A stretch of 64,000 nucleotides of DNA from JALOAT01 sp041685115 (lineage in GTDB: Bacteria > Pseudomonadota > Gammaproteobacteria > Thiohalomonadales > Thiohalomonadaceae), in the NCBI GenBank assembly GCA_041685115.1, contig JAWLGK010000009.1, positions 1-64,000 on the forward strand, read 5' to 3'. Under the pieces are notes generated by a model. That model did not search any database, had not been told where the DNA came from, and worked only from the letters and a program-made list of their open reading frames with translations. Made by a program: the position numbers and the translations under genes. Shown here in pieces: positions 14,549-21,235 of the stretch; position 1 is the stretch's first letter; each line of letters starts with the position of its first letter.

Positions 14549-14624
14549 GGCCAGGTAGCTCAGTTGGTAGAGCAGGGGACTGAAAATCCCCGTGTCGACG
14601 GTTCGATTCCGCCCCTGGCCACCA
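14549..14624 (+). tRNA. tRNA-Phe (GAA)
   Basis: This is a 76-base tRNA with encoded CCA. The acceptor stem GGCCAGG pairs with CCTGGCC. The D arm is GCTCAGTTGGTAGAGC. The anticodon stem GGGGA/TCCCC encloses the loop CTGAAAA with GAA at 14582-14584. The T arm contains GTTCGATTC. It reads UUC and UUU. No integrated element is visible at its 3' end; a terminator follows directly. Confidence 0.97.
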
Positions 14625-14642
14625 TCAAATCTTTTCTTCGTC

Positions 14643-14680
14643 AACGGCTTGCGTAAATCACGCGAGCCGTTTTCGTTTTC
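14643..14680 (+). terminator. Rho-independent terminator of tRNA-Phe
   Basis: AACGGCTTGCGT and ACGCGAGCCGTT form a 12-bp stem (one G-T pair) with a 5-base loop at 14643-14671, followed by a TTCGTTTTC tract. Confidence 0.75.
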
Positions 14681-14828
14681 GGGTCGTGCCCATTGCCACG
14701 CGTGCGCGTGGACATCACTGCCGCAGGGCGCGACGCGTGTCACAGAACCAGAGGTCCGCCGCCCGCGCCGGGTACCTTTGGTTAGACTCCTGCCCTTCTT
14801 TTTCCACAGAAAAACAGGGCTTACGAAA

Positions 14829-15421
14829 ATGAGAACGAGCGTCGCTCTCGCCGCCGCCACCTGGCGGCGACCTTCTCCACCGGCGTGTTTGCCGCCGGCC
14901 TCGCCAAGGACTGCCCCGCCCATGTGAGCTCCGCCGTCGAGGCCACCTTCGGCGCAGGCGCAAGTGACATGACCCGCTGCCTCCAGAAGCGCAGCAACGT
15001 GAAACTGGTGTACCAGCTCAATCTGTTCACCGACCCGGCCAACAGCGGCAAACCCTATGGCCTTGGCAACATCCAGAACGCCATCAATGATTACCGCGAT
15101 AACTACGGTATGGAGATGGGCAAGGACGTGGAGATCGCCGTGGTGATCCACAGCAGTGCCGCCAAAATGGCCGTACAGGACGTGGTGCTGCGCTCGAAGG
15201 GCGTCGGGGCGAACCCGTTTGAAGACACCATTCGCGGCCTGATCGCGCAGGGCGTCGACATCTACCTGTGCCAGAACAGTGCGCGCTCGCTCATCAAGGA
15301 AGGTGCGCTCACGCCGGGCTATGCCACCAGTGAGCTGATCGAGGGCGTGGGGTTTGTCACCTCGGGCGTGACGGCCATCCCCGACTTCCAGAGCCGCGGC
15401 TATCTGTACGTCCAGCCGTAA
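14829..15421 (+). CDS. Periplasmic DsrE-family protein with frameshifted signal peptide
   Basis: The frame from GTG 14885 to 15421 encodes a DsrE/DsrF-type protein. It shows VKLVYQLNLFTDPANSG, EIAVVIHSSAAKMAVQD and a VDIYLCQNSARSL strand with a cysteine at the position used by the family. The upstream ATG at 14829 opens MRTSVALAAA in another frame. Removing two bases (the AC at 14859-14860) would restore a perfect signal peptide, LAATFSTGVFAA, joined to the domain. I therefore mark the whole region 14829-15421. The gene is either frameshifted or mis-assembled here. DsrE-like proteins carry or transfer sulfur; dsrC lies 1.7 kb away. GTG 14885 is the best start if the frameshift is real. Confidence 0.75.
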
Positions 15422-15499
15422 GGGCTTGTCACGGAAACGGGCTGCCTCGGCAGCCCGTTTCGCTTACACTGCGGCGCCTCCCTCACAGGTGTGGTGCCC

Positions 15500-15802
15500 A
15501 TGAACTGTCGACCGGGCTGCGCGGCCTGCTGTATCGCACCTTCCATAACCTCCCCGCTGCCCGGCATGCCCGGGGGCAAGCCCGCCGGCGTGCCCTGCAT
15601 CAATCTGGATGCGGATCTGCGCTGCACGGTGTTCGGTGCACCGTCGCGCCCCACGGTGTGCGCGAGCCTGCAACCGAGCGTGGAGATGTGCGGTGACGAC
15701 CGCGCCCACGCCCTCGCCTTTCTCGGCACACTCGAACGCTTGACGACACCCGCTAGCTTGAAAACAACAGCGCTACAGCGGCCAGAGCGTAGCCGGAAAT
15801 AG
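15500..15802 (+). CDS. YkgJ-type cysteine cluster protein
   Basis: This 100-residue protein has cysteines in the pattern of the YkgJ zinc/iron-chelating family (PF03692-like). An N-terminal NCRPGCAACC cluster is followed by VPCINLD, LRCTVFG, TVCASLQPS and MCGDD. These residues are expected to bind a metal ion, but the cellular role of the family is not settled. I start at ATG 15500 rather than GTG 15491. It is cytosolic, with no signal peptide. The C-terminal tail is Arg-rich and probably disordered. Confidence 0.8.
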   Translation: MNCRPGCAACCIAPSITSPLPGMPGGKPAGVPCINLDADLRCTVFGAPSRPTVCASLQPSVEMCGDDRAHALAFLGTLERLTTPASLKTTALQRPERSRK

Positions 15803-15849
15803 AGTTTTCTGCTTCACATTCCTCTGCGCCCCCGCGCTTGCTTCCACTG

Positions 15850-16818
15850 TCACAGTACGGGCAGCTTCACGTCTGCAAACAGCGCCTCCGCCTCTTCCCG
15901 GGAGCGCGCATTCAGCGCCGCCTCCACGCGCTCATGGGAGAGGTGCGGGCCGAGCAGCTGGAAGAAGTCGTAGACGAAGCGCCGCACGAAGGTGCGGCGC
16001 CGCAGGGCAATGCGCGTGGTGCTGGTGGGAAACAGGTGGCTCGCATCCAGTGCTTGCAGAGCGCTCTCCTCCGCGTCGACGGCCATGTTCGCCACCACGC
16101 CCACCCCAAGCCCCAACTTCACGTAGCACTTGATCACGTCCGCATCGCTGGCGGTGAAAACCACGTTGGGGCGGAGGTGGCGCGCCTCGAAGGCTCGGTC
16201 GAGCTGAGAGCGGCCGGTGAAACCCGCCACATAGGTCACCAGGGGATAGTCGGCGAGGCGCTCCAGGGTGAGGGGCCCGGTGGCGAGCGGGTGTCCGCGC
16301 GGCACCACGATGCTGCGGTTCCAGTGATATATCGGCAGCATTACCAGCTCCTCGTAGAGCTCCAGCGCCTCGGTGGCGATCACCACGTCGGCCTCGCCCT
16401 GTACCGCCATTTCGGCGATCTGCTTGGGGCTGCCCTGATGCATTTGCAGGTGCACCTCGGGGTAACGCTGCATGAATGCGGCGATGCGCATGGGGAGCCA
16501 ATAGCGCGCCTGGGTATGGGTCGTGGCGATGGCCAGGCCGCCGCGTTTCTCGTCACGGTATTCCTGCGCTGCACGCTTGATGTTGCCGGCCTCCACGAGG
16601 ATGTGGCCTGCCATCTCAACGATGGTCTTGCCCGCGGGGGTGATGTGCGTGAGGTGTTTGCCGCTACGCGCGAAGATCTGTACGCCCAGCTCGTCTTCCA
16701 GCAGGCGGATCTGCTTGCTGACACCGGGTTGGGAGGTGTACAGGCTTTCGGCGGTGGCCGAGATGTTGAGGCCGTGCCGGGCCACCTCCCACACGTAGCG
16801 CAGCTGCTGAAGCTTCAT
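15850..16818 (-). CDS. cysB: LysR-family regulator CysB
   Basis: This is a 322-residue CysB-type activator of sulfur-assimilation genes. The N-terminal winged helix-turn-helix is MKLQQLRYVWEVARHGLN, continuing with the TSQPGVSKQIRLLEDELG recognition helix. The C-terminal inducer-binding domain has the CysB/Cbl-specific TTHTQARYWLP and FTASDADVIKCYVKLGLGVG. Length matches E. coli CysB (324). I use the internal ATG at 16818; an in-frame upstream ATG adds 15 residues without family support. CysB binds N-acetylserine. Its proximity to dsrC and the DsrE-family gene gives a sulfur-related neighbourhood. Confidence 0.92.
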   Translation of the reverse strand: MKLQQLRYVWEVARHGLNISATAESLYTSQPGVSKQIRLLEDELGVQIFARSGKHLTHITPAGKTIVEMAGHILVEAGNIKRAAQEYRDEKRGGLAIATTHTQARYWLPMRIAAFMQRYPEVHLQMHQGSPKQIAEMAVQGEADVVIATEALELYEELVMLPIYHWNRSIVVPRGHPLATGPLTLERLADYPLVTYVAGFTGRSQLDRAFEARHLRPNVVFTASDADVIKCYVKLGLGVGVVANMAVDAEESALQALDASHLFPTSTTRIALRRRTFVRRFVYDFFQLLGPHLSHERVEAALNARSREEAEALFADVKLPVL

Positions 16819-16928
16819 GGCGGACGGATTGCGCGCGATTGCCTGCTTAGAACCATATCGCATGGACGGTGCTTTGCCGCCGCCAACAGGCTAATCGTTA
16901 CCCATATGCCCCACGCGAGGCCGTGCCC

Positions 16929-17024
16929 ATGGTGCCGTGGTTGGTGCTGATTGTTGTACTCATCGCGGGTGAGCTGACGCGCTGGCGCCGTCACCGCAGG
17001 CTGACCACAAGGGACAACCAATAA
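16929..17024 (+). CDS. Possible small membrane peptide (31 aa)
   Basis: Between cysB and the terminator, ATG 16929 opens a 31-residue frame. It has one hydrophobic helix (VPWLVLIVVLIAGELT) and a basic tail (RWRRHRRL), the pattern of single-pass small membrane proteins. No good ribosome site is visible and there is no family evidence. Confidence 0.25.
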   Translation: MVPWLVLIVVLIAGELTRWRRHRRLTTRDNQ

Positions 17025-17055
17025 AAAAACGCGGCAACCCGGGTCGGGTTGCCGC
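17025..17055 (-). terminator. Terminator of dsrC
   Basis: A perfect 11-bp stem GCGGCAACCCG / CGGGTTGCCGC with a 3-base loop lies at 17031-17055. Read on the minus strand it is followed by a run of seven T residues. It sits about 50 bases past the dsrC stop. Confidence 0.85.
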
Positions 17056-17104
17056 AAGGTCACTGAGGAGAATTGGAACGGGTGGCCGGGACCCGGTTGA
17101 CCGG

Positions 17105-17437
17105 TCAGACGCAGCCGGTTGGTTTGGGCAATCCGCCGATGCGGCAGGCCTGCTTGGCCGGGCCGTACGGGAACAGGCCGTAGAGGTACTTGCTGTCGCC
17201 CTTGTCCGGGCCATAGACCTTGGCGAAGGATTTGGTGAGCTGGCGCATGTTCGGCACCGTGCCGGTGCTTTGATAACCCTCGCGCAGGAAGTTGATGACC
17301 TCCCAGTGCGAGTCGGTGAGGTTGAGCCCCTCTTTTTGCGCTATCGCCGCGGCCAATTGCTCCGACCAGTCACCCAGCTCGGCCAGGTAGCCTTCGGCAT
17401 CGGTCTTGATGATCTTGCCATTGACTTCAAATTCCAT
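17105..17437 (-). CDS. dsrC: DsrC (dissimilatory sulfite reductase gamma-type protein)
   Basis: This 110-residue member of the DsrC/TusE family starts at the MEFEVNGK methionine. The flexible C-terminal arm ends KQACRIGG...PTGCV, with two cysteines (Cys98 and Cys109) separated by ten residues. The CX10C pair marks genuine DsrC proteins, which carry sulfur as a trisulfide between DsrAB and the DsrMKJOP complex; TusE-type proteins keep only the last cysteine. The core motifs DWSEQLAAAIAQKEG and LTDSHWEVINFLREGY are intact. No dsrAB genes are adjacent, so this copy may be an orphan or work in the lipoate/heterodisulfide-type pathway. The terminator follows. Confidence 0.92.
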   Translation of the reverse strand: MEFEVNGKIIKTDAEGYLAELGDWSEQLAAAIAQKEGLNLTDSHWEVINFLREGYQSTGTVPNMRQLTKSFAKVYGPDKGDSKYLYGLFPYGPAKQACRIGGLPKPTGCV

Positions 17438-17514
17438 GGACGCCCCCATTAATCACAGTTCCTGAGCGACCCGCTCAAGATTTAGACCAATGGTATTTGT
17501 CGGGTATTGGCGTG

Positions 17515-18393
17515 TCAAGGAAGGCAGGAGCGCAGCCCGCTGGCCAGATCCGGGTACTGCAAGACCACCCCCAGCTCCTCCCGCATGCGCCGGTTGTCGA
17601 GCCGTCGCGATTCGGTCAGGTAGGACAGCATGGTCTGGCTGAGCTGTCCCCGGGCCTCGGCCAGGGACACGGTGGGCGGGCGCGGCAGGCCGAGGGCATC
17701 GGCCACGGCAAAGAAGTATTCGGTCATGGTGCTGTCCTGGCCGTCGCTCACGTTGTAGATGGCGTCGGCCCGGCCGCGCTCGCCGGCGGCCACGCACACC
17801 GCCGCCAGGTCGTCGGCATGGATGCGGTTGCTGGGCAGCGACTCCTCGGGGCGGAGCACCGGCAGGGCCTGGCGCAGGCGCTCGACGGGCAAGCGCTCCG
17901 GGCCATAGATCCCGCCCACCCGCAGCACGACCACGGGCACGCCGTGGGTGTGGCCATAGGCGCGCAGACGCTGCTCGGCGGCGAGTCGGCGACGGCCCCG
18001 TCCGGTGCGCGGCGCCGGGGACGTGGATTCGGTCACGAGGGCACCGGAACAGTCGCCATAGACACCGCTGGTGCTGATGTAAACAATGCGGGACGGGCGG
18101 CCGGTCAGGGTCAATGCATCCACCAGGGCATCCACGCGGGCGTCACCTTCCCCTTGGCTGGGAGGCGGCGCAAAGTAATACAGCAAGCGGCCCTCCAGCG
18201 GTAAGCCGCGCAGGGAAACCGGCAGATCCAGATTGCCGGCCACCGCGTCGATGCCGGCATTGCGCAGGCGCATCACCGCGGCGCCGGAGCGGGCCAGTCC
18301 CGCCACCCGGGCGCCGCGGGTACGCCAGCGCTGCGCCACCCGCAGGCCGATGTCGCCGCAACCGGCAATGAAGACGCTTTCCAAGGGTTCAAG
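17515..18393 (-). CDS. YeeZ-like SDR/NAD(P)-binding epimerase-family protein
   Basis: This extended SDR protein of about 292 residues begins with a Rossmann strand VFIAGCGDIGLRVAQRW. The order continues with a LARS turn, the STSGVYGD motif (conserved Ser and Tyr region) and VVLRVGGIYGPER. It resembles the YeeZ subgroup of E. coli, whose substrate is unknown. The long frame reaches 18477, but those extra residues overlap the divergent reductase gene and lack family similarity. A TTG at 18393, just after GGAGAC, is the best start. The two divergent genes share a short promoter region. Confidence 0.8.
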   Translation of the reverse strand, partial: LEPLESVFIAGCGDIGLRVAQRWRTRGARVAGLARSGAAVMRLRNAGIDAVAGNLDLPVSLRGLPLEGRLLYYFAPPPSQGEGDARVDALVDALTLTGRPSRIVYISTSGVYGDCSGALVTESTSPAPRTGRGRRRLAAEQRLRAYGHTHGVPVVVLRVGGIYGPERLPVERLRQALPVLRPEESLPSNRIHADDLAAVCVAAGERGRADAIYNVSDGQDSTMTEYFFAVADALGLPRPPTVSLAEARGQLSQTMLSYLTESRRLDNRRMREELGVVLQYPDLASGLRSCLP

Positions 18394-18467
18394 TCTCCGT
18401 GTAGTTGACGGATAATCCAGAGTCGTTTTGTCAGCAATTTTTGCGCGAGTCAACAAGGAATAGCCCA

Positions 18468-19478
18468 ATGTCCTCAAAGGTCCGTATCAAACCCAGCGGC
18501 CACGAGTTCCAGGTCGAGTCCGGTGAAACGGTGCTGGATGCCGCACTGCGCCAGGGCTTCGCCTTTCCCTACGGCTGCCGCAATGGTTGCTGCGGCGCCT
18601 GCGCCGGCCAGGTGGTTTCCGGCCAGGTCGACTACCAGGACGACGAGCCCATGGCCCTCACCGAAGACGAACAGCGCCAGGGCAAGGCCCTATTCTGCAT
18701 CGCCCGCCCCGCGGGTGATCTGATTATTGAAGTGAACGAGGTGGGCGCCGACAAGGACATCCCGGTGCGTTCGCTGCCCGCCAAGATCCACCGCATGGTG
18801 CTCCTCAACGACGAGGTGATGGAATTGTGGCTGAAGCTCCCCGAGGGCGAGCGGATGCAGTTCCTCGCCGGGCAGTACGTGGAATTCGTCATCAGGGACG
18901 GTCGCCATCGCGCCTTTTCCATCGCCAATGCGCCCCATGACGATGAATATCTGAAGTTCCACATTCGCCGCATCCGTGGCGGCCACTTCACCGATCGGTT
19001 GTTCTCCGACATGCACGAAAAGGACGTGCTGCGTATCGAGGGGCCCAAGGGCAGCTTCTACCTGCGCGAGACCGACCGGCCGATCATCTTCCTCGCCACC
19101 GGCACCGGCTTCGGTCCGGTGAAGGCGATCATCGAGCACGCCATCGCCGAAGGCCACATCGTGCCCATGTATGTCTATTGGGGCGCTCGCCACCGCCAGG
19201 ACCTGTATTTGCATGAGCTGGTGCAGCAGTGGGCCGCCGAGTACGAGAACATCCACTACATCCCCGTGCTCTCACGCCCTGCACCCGAGGACGACTGGAG
19301 CGGCCGCACCGGCTATGTGCAGGACGCGGCGGCGGCGGATTTCGACGACCTGTCCGGCTTCGACGTGTATGCCTGCGGCCACCCGCAGATGGTGTTCGCC
19401 GCCAAGACCGCGCTCATGACCAAGGGCCTCGACGCGGAGCACTGCTACTCCGATGCGTTCTCCTGGGCGAAGGATTAG
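18468..19478 (+). CDS. [2Fe-2S] ferredoxin-NAD(P)H reductase (AscD/CDP-glucoseen reductase type)
   Basis: This is a 336-residue electron-transfer flavoprotein. Residues 1-90 are a plant-type ferredoxin domain with ligands Cys37, Cys42, Cys45 and Cys77 (CRNGCCGACAG ... ALFC). Residues 100-230 form the FAD domain with HRAFSIANAP, and residues 230-336 the NAD(P)H domain with IFLATGTGFGPVKAI and a C-terminal ACGHPQMV block. The best-known relatives are CDP-6-deoxy-delta-3,4-glucoseen reductases and phenol or methane monooxygenase reductases. In bacteria like this a stand-alone copy usually has an undefined partner. The start at ATG 18468 fits the ferredoxin domain. Confidence 0.85.
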   Translation: MSSKVRIKPSGHEFQVESGETVLDAALRQGFAFPYGCRNGCCGACAGQVVSGQVDYQDDEPMALTEDEQRQGKALFCIARPAGDLIIEVNEVGADKDIPVRSLPAKIHRMVLLNDEVMELWLKLPEGERMQFLAGQYVEFVIRDGRHRAFSIANAPHDDEYLKFHIRRIRGGHFTDRLFSDMHEKDVLRIEGPKGSFYLRETDRPIIFLATGTGFGPVKAIIEHAIAEGHIVPMYVYWGARHRQDLYLHELVQQWAAEYENIHYIPVLSRPAPEDDWSGRTGYVQDAAAADFDDLSGFDVYACGHPQMVFAAKTALMTKGLDAEHCYSDAFSWAKD

Positions 19479-19499
19479 CCGACAGCGGCAGGTGCATCC

Positions 19500-19860
19500 T
19501 TTAGGAGAGGGACGTTCAAACCAGCAGTTTGCGCTACGTTCTGAGCCCCTCTCCCTGTCCTTCTCCCACCGGACTGTCTCTTAGTCACATTTCGCCGTTG
19601 TAGCCAGCCCTTCTTACCCCCTCTCCCTCCGGGAGACGAGCGCATGGATGCGCGAGGTAGAGCAACGCAGGAGCGGTTGCCGTGGGCTGGGGAGGGGGGA
19701 TCAATTCAGATGCGGCTGTTGGCTTCTTGATCCCCTCATCCTGTCCTTCTCCCGGAGGGAGAAGGGACGACTCTTTTTGCGGCCGGCGGTTAATGCGTTC
19801 TGTCTCTCCTGCACTGATGCGATTGAGAGACACGGTCCCGAGGGAGAGGGAACGTTCCTT
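19500..19860. repeat. Intergenic CTCTCCC/GGGAGAG palindromic repeats
   Basis: The interval 19,479-20,008 has no supported gene. It contains several partial copies of a CCCCTCTCCCT...CGGGAG motif on both strands (for example 19,548-19,575, 19,617-19,640 and 19,733-19,770). These are related in sequence to the unit amplified at 40.7-41.7 kb. Confidence 0.6.
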
Positions 19861-20008
19861 CGGAGTTCGTCCAGATAGCTACGCCGCTGGTTGCCGAGGG
19901 TTGGTGAGAGGGAGCGCTGCCGCAGCTGGCTCGGTTGTTTTCGTATTTGCCACGTGCCGGCCCGGGCGCCATTGAACGGCGCTTCGACCGCCCACTACCC
20001 TTACCCGA

Positions 20009-21235
20009 ATGAAGGTTCTCACCCTCAACTCGGGCAGCTCCTCACTCAAGTTCAAGCTGTTTGAGGCCAACGGCCTCGCGCCCCTCGCCGGCGGTGTCGC
20101 CGAGCGGCTGGGCACGGCCGCCAACCGGCTGGCGCACCGCTGGCGCGATGGCCGGGGACGCTGGCAGGAGCGTGTCCGTGAGGGCGCGACCGACAGCCAT
20201 GCGGACGCCATCGCGCACATCTTCGCCGACCTGTCCGCCGCTGGCGTGCTGCGTGAACCGGACGAGCTCGCGGTGATCGGCCACCGCGTGGTGCATGGCG
20301 GCGAGCACTTCACGGCGCCGGCCCTCGTCAGCCCGTCCAGCCTCGCGCAGATCCGCGCCGCGGAACACCTTGCACCCTTGCACAACCCCGCCAACCTGCG
20401 CGGCATCGATCTGACGCGCCGCCTGTTTCCGCGCGTGCCCCAGGTGGCGGTGTTCGACACTGCGTTCCATCACACGCTCCCCGCACACGTGAGCCATTAC
20501 GCCGTGCCCGTCGAACTCTATGAGGAATTTCACGTGCGCCGTTACGGCTTCCACGGCATTTCGCTGCAATACGTCACCCGTGAGGCCGCCACGCACATGG
20601 GGCGGCCACTCGCGGAACTGAACCTCATCGTCATGCACCTGGGTAACGGCGCGAGCATCACGGCGGTGGCCGGGGGGCGCAGTATGGAGACCTCCATGGG
20701 CATGACGCCGCTCGAAGGCCTGATGATGGGTACGCGCTGCGGTGACCTCGATCCCGCCGTGCATTTTCATCTGCTGCGCTATGCGCGGCGCACCCCGCGC
20801 CAGCTCGAAGACCTGCTCTACCACGGCAGCGGCCTGAAGGGTGTCTGTGGCCACGGCGACATGCGCGAGGTGGAGGCCCTGGCCGGCGTCGGCAACCCGA
20901 ACGCCGCACTGGCGCTCGACATGTTCTGCCATCGGCTCAAGAAATACATCGGCGCCTACGCGGCCGTGCTCGGCCGCGTGGACGCCCTCATATTCACCGC
21001 GGGCATTGGCGAGAACGCGGCGCAGGTTCGCGCGCGCAGCGTGGCCGGCCTGGAGGGCTTCGGCATTGCGCTGGATCCCGTGCGCAACCGCGCGTCTGAT
21101 GCAGCCGCGCGTGCGCTGCACCGCGAAGACAGTCGCACCCAGATCTGGGTGATCCCTACAGACGAGGAATACGAGATCGCCCGTTGCGCCCTCGATTGCC
21201 TCGCCAACGAACAGCTGCAAGGAGCTTCACCATGA
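20009..21235 (+). CDS. ackA: Acetate kinase
   Basis: This 408-residue acetate kinase interconverts acetyl phosphate + ADP and acetate + ATP. Signature features are the N-terminal LTLNSGSSSLKFKLF (with the catalytic Asn), GHRVVHGGEHF, VFDTAFHHTLP, YGFHGISLQYV, LGNGASI, and the C-terminal FTAGIGENAAQVR. It overlaps the next gene by 4 bases (ATGA). In this operon the acetyl phosphate presumably comes from the phosphoketolase encoded downstream, giving a short route from sugar phosphates to ATP and acetate. The start is the first ATG after the repeat-rich leader. Confidence 0.95.
   Translation: MKVLTLNSGSSSLKFKLFEANGLAPLAGGVAERLGTAANRLAHRWRDGRGRWQERVREGATDSHADAIAHIFADLSAAGVLREPDELAVIGHRVVHGGEHFTAPALVSPSSLAQIRAAEHLAPLHNPANLRGIDLTRRLFPRVPQVAVFDTAFHHTLPAHVSHYAVPVELYEEFHVRRYGFHGISLQYVTREAATHMGRPLAELNLIVMHLGNGASITAVAGGRSMETSMGMTPLEGLMMGTRCGDLDPAVHFHLLRYARRTPRQLEDLLYHGSGLKGVCGHGDMREVEALAGVGNPNAALALDMFCHRLKKYIGAYAAVLGRVDALIFTAGIGENAAQVRARSVAGLEGFGIALDPVRNRASDAAARALHREDSRTQIWVIPTDEEYEIARCALDCLANEQLQGASP

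Noticed and set aside
14549..14680. tRNA-Phe as an integration site of a genomic island
   Set aside because: No direct repeat of the tRNA 3' end was noticed downstream, and no integrase gene is near; a terminator follows directly.
15838..16950. A 370-codon + strand frame opposite cysB
   Set aside because: Shadow of cysB with His/Gln/Ala-rich composition.
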